Below are positions 5,386 to 5,677 of a stretch of 5,677 bases of DNA, piece after piece; the stretch's first letter is position 1; each line of letters starts with the position of its first letter. Location of the stretch: positions 1-5,677 of the forward strand of contig JASLQE010000063.1 in the NCBI GenBank assembly GCA_030744635.1. The letters run 5' to 3'. Source of the stretch: Dehalococcoidia bacterium (lineage in GTDB: Bacteria; Chloroflexota; Dehalococcoidia; JACVQG01; JAHKAY01). Position numbers and translations under genes: made by a program. The notes beneath the pieces were generated by a model, which was not told the origin of the DNA, made no database searches, and saw nothing but the letters and a program-made list of their open reading frames with translations.

Positions 5386-5677
5386 TCTTGGCCTCCTCCA
5401 TGGCTTTTACCAAGTCTGCGGTAGCCCTTTCCACATCGGGCGCACCCAGGACGGCGTTGATGACCGCAATGGCATCGGCACCGGCACGCACCACCTGGTC
5501 CACATTATCCTGGTTTATGCCGCCTATAGCCACCACCGGTAATGAGACGGTGTCCCTGACCTCGTGCAGGGCGCCTCCAGCCCTTTTACCACAGCTCCCG
5601 CTTTGGAGGTGGTGGGAAACATGGCCCCCACGGCCACATAGTCGGCCCCCCCCCCGTCCTGAGCGGCCAGGGCCTGC
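5372..5677 (-). CDS. thiE: Thiamine-phosphate synthase, 3' part, with an apparent frameshift
   Basis: The gene enters from the right edge. In the first frame (codons beginning at 5676) it reads QALAAQD, a glycine run, GADYVAVGAMFPTTSKAGA and VVKGLEA. That matches the ThiE core, where the vGxxFpTxtK loop binds the pyrimidine and pyrophosphate groups. From about 5572 the homology continues in another frame as ALHEVRDTV, then LPVVAIGGINQDNV and GADAIAVINAVLGAPD, to a TGA at 5374-5372. VAIGGI and GADAIAVI are the family's phosphate-binding C-terminal barrel strands. Staying in the first frame gives a TAG at 5526-5524. The break equals one missing base near 5569-5574, so this is either a sequencing or assembly error or a pseudogene. 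Intact ThiE joins HMP-pyrophosphate and thiazole phosphate into thiamine monophosphate. The gene's end overlaps the translin start by 14 bp, implying one transcript. Confidence 0.82.
   Translation of the reverse strand, partial: AGPGRSGRGGGRLCGRGGHVSHHLQSGSCGKRAGGALHEVRDTVSLPVVAIGGINQDNVDQVVRAGADAIAVINAVLGAPDVERATADLVKAMEEAKNGIQ
5646..5655. repeat. Ten-base C homopolymer inside thiE
   Basis: Ten consecutive C on the plus strand (G10 in the coding sense) encode GGG plus the first base of the alanine codon, just before ADYVAVG. Most ThiE proteins have only one or two glycines here (aGADY). The run length keeps QALAAQD in frame with GADY as given. It is the longest homopolymer noticed in the window and a likely site of replication slippage or sequencing length error. 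Confidence 0.85.

Overview
The window is about 58-60% GC by eye and tightly packed, with short intergenic gaps. It carries seven recognisable genes, plus the first 17 codons of an eighth. The mix is a bacterial TusA/DsrE-type sulfur-relay pair, a NurA nuclease, an archaeal/eukaryal-type translin, a CaiB/BaiF CoA-transferase and bacterial sigma70-like promoters with strong Shine-Dalgarno sites. This suggests an uncultured Chloroflexota bacterium of the Dehalococcoidia type. That assignment is an inference from gene content and remembered protein style, not a search result.

Left part (1-1570, minus strand): nurA (371-1570) is followed by tusA (61-297) and then the start of a DsrE-family gene that runs off the left edge. 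tusA has its own consensus -10 box in the 73-bp gap after nurA. tusA and the DsrE-like gene are 8 bp apart and look like a sulfur-carrier/sulfurtransferase operon. No HerA helicase, the usual NurA partner, lies in the window.

Middle (1571-4594, plus strand): a 173-bp divergent region carries promoters in both directions. Two metallo-beta-lactamase-fold hydrolases of different subfamilies follow, joined by an ATGA stop/start overlap. After 86 bp with a good promoter comes a class III CoA-transferase. Pairing glyoxalase-II-like enzymes with a CoA-transferase hints at thioester or acyl chemistry, but no substrate can be read from the sequence.

Right part (4595-5677): a 134-bp convergent gap holds two hairpins, then a minus-strand pair. 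thiE (3' part, entering from the right edge) overlaps the start of a translin-family gene by 14 bp. As given, thiE has an apparent single-base frameshift near 5569-5574 and a run of ten C (ten G in the coding sense) near the window edge. 

Most of the window is ordinary. The points most worth following are the bacterial translin with apparently intact TRAX-type acidic residues, its coupling to a frame-disrupted thiE, the four-cysteine insert in NurA, and a possibly leaderless nurA start.
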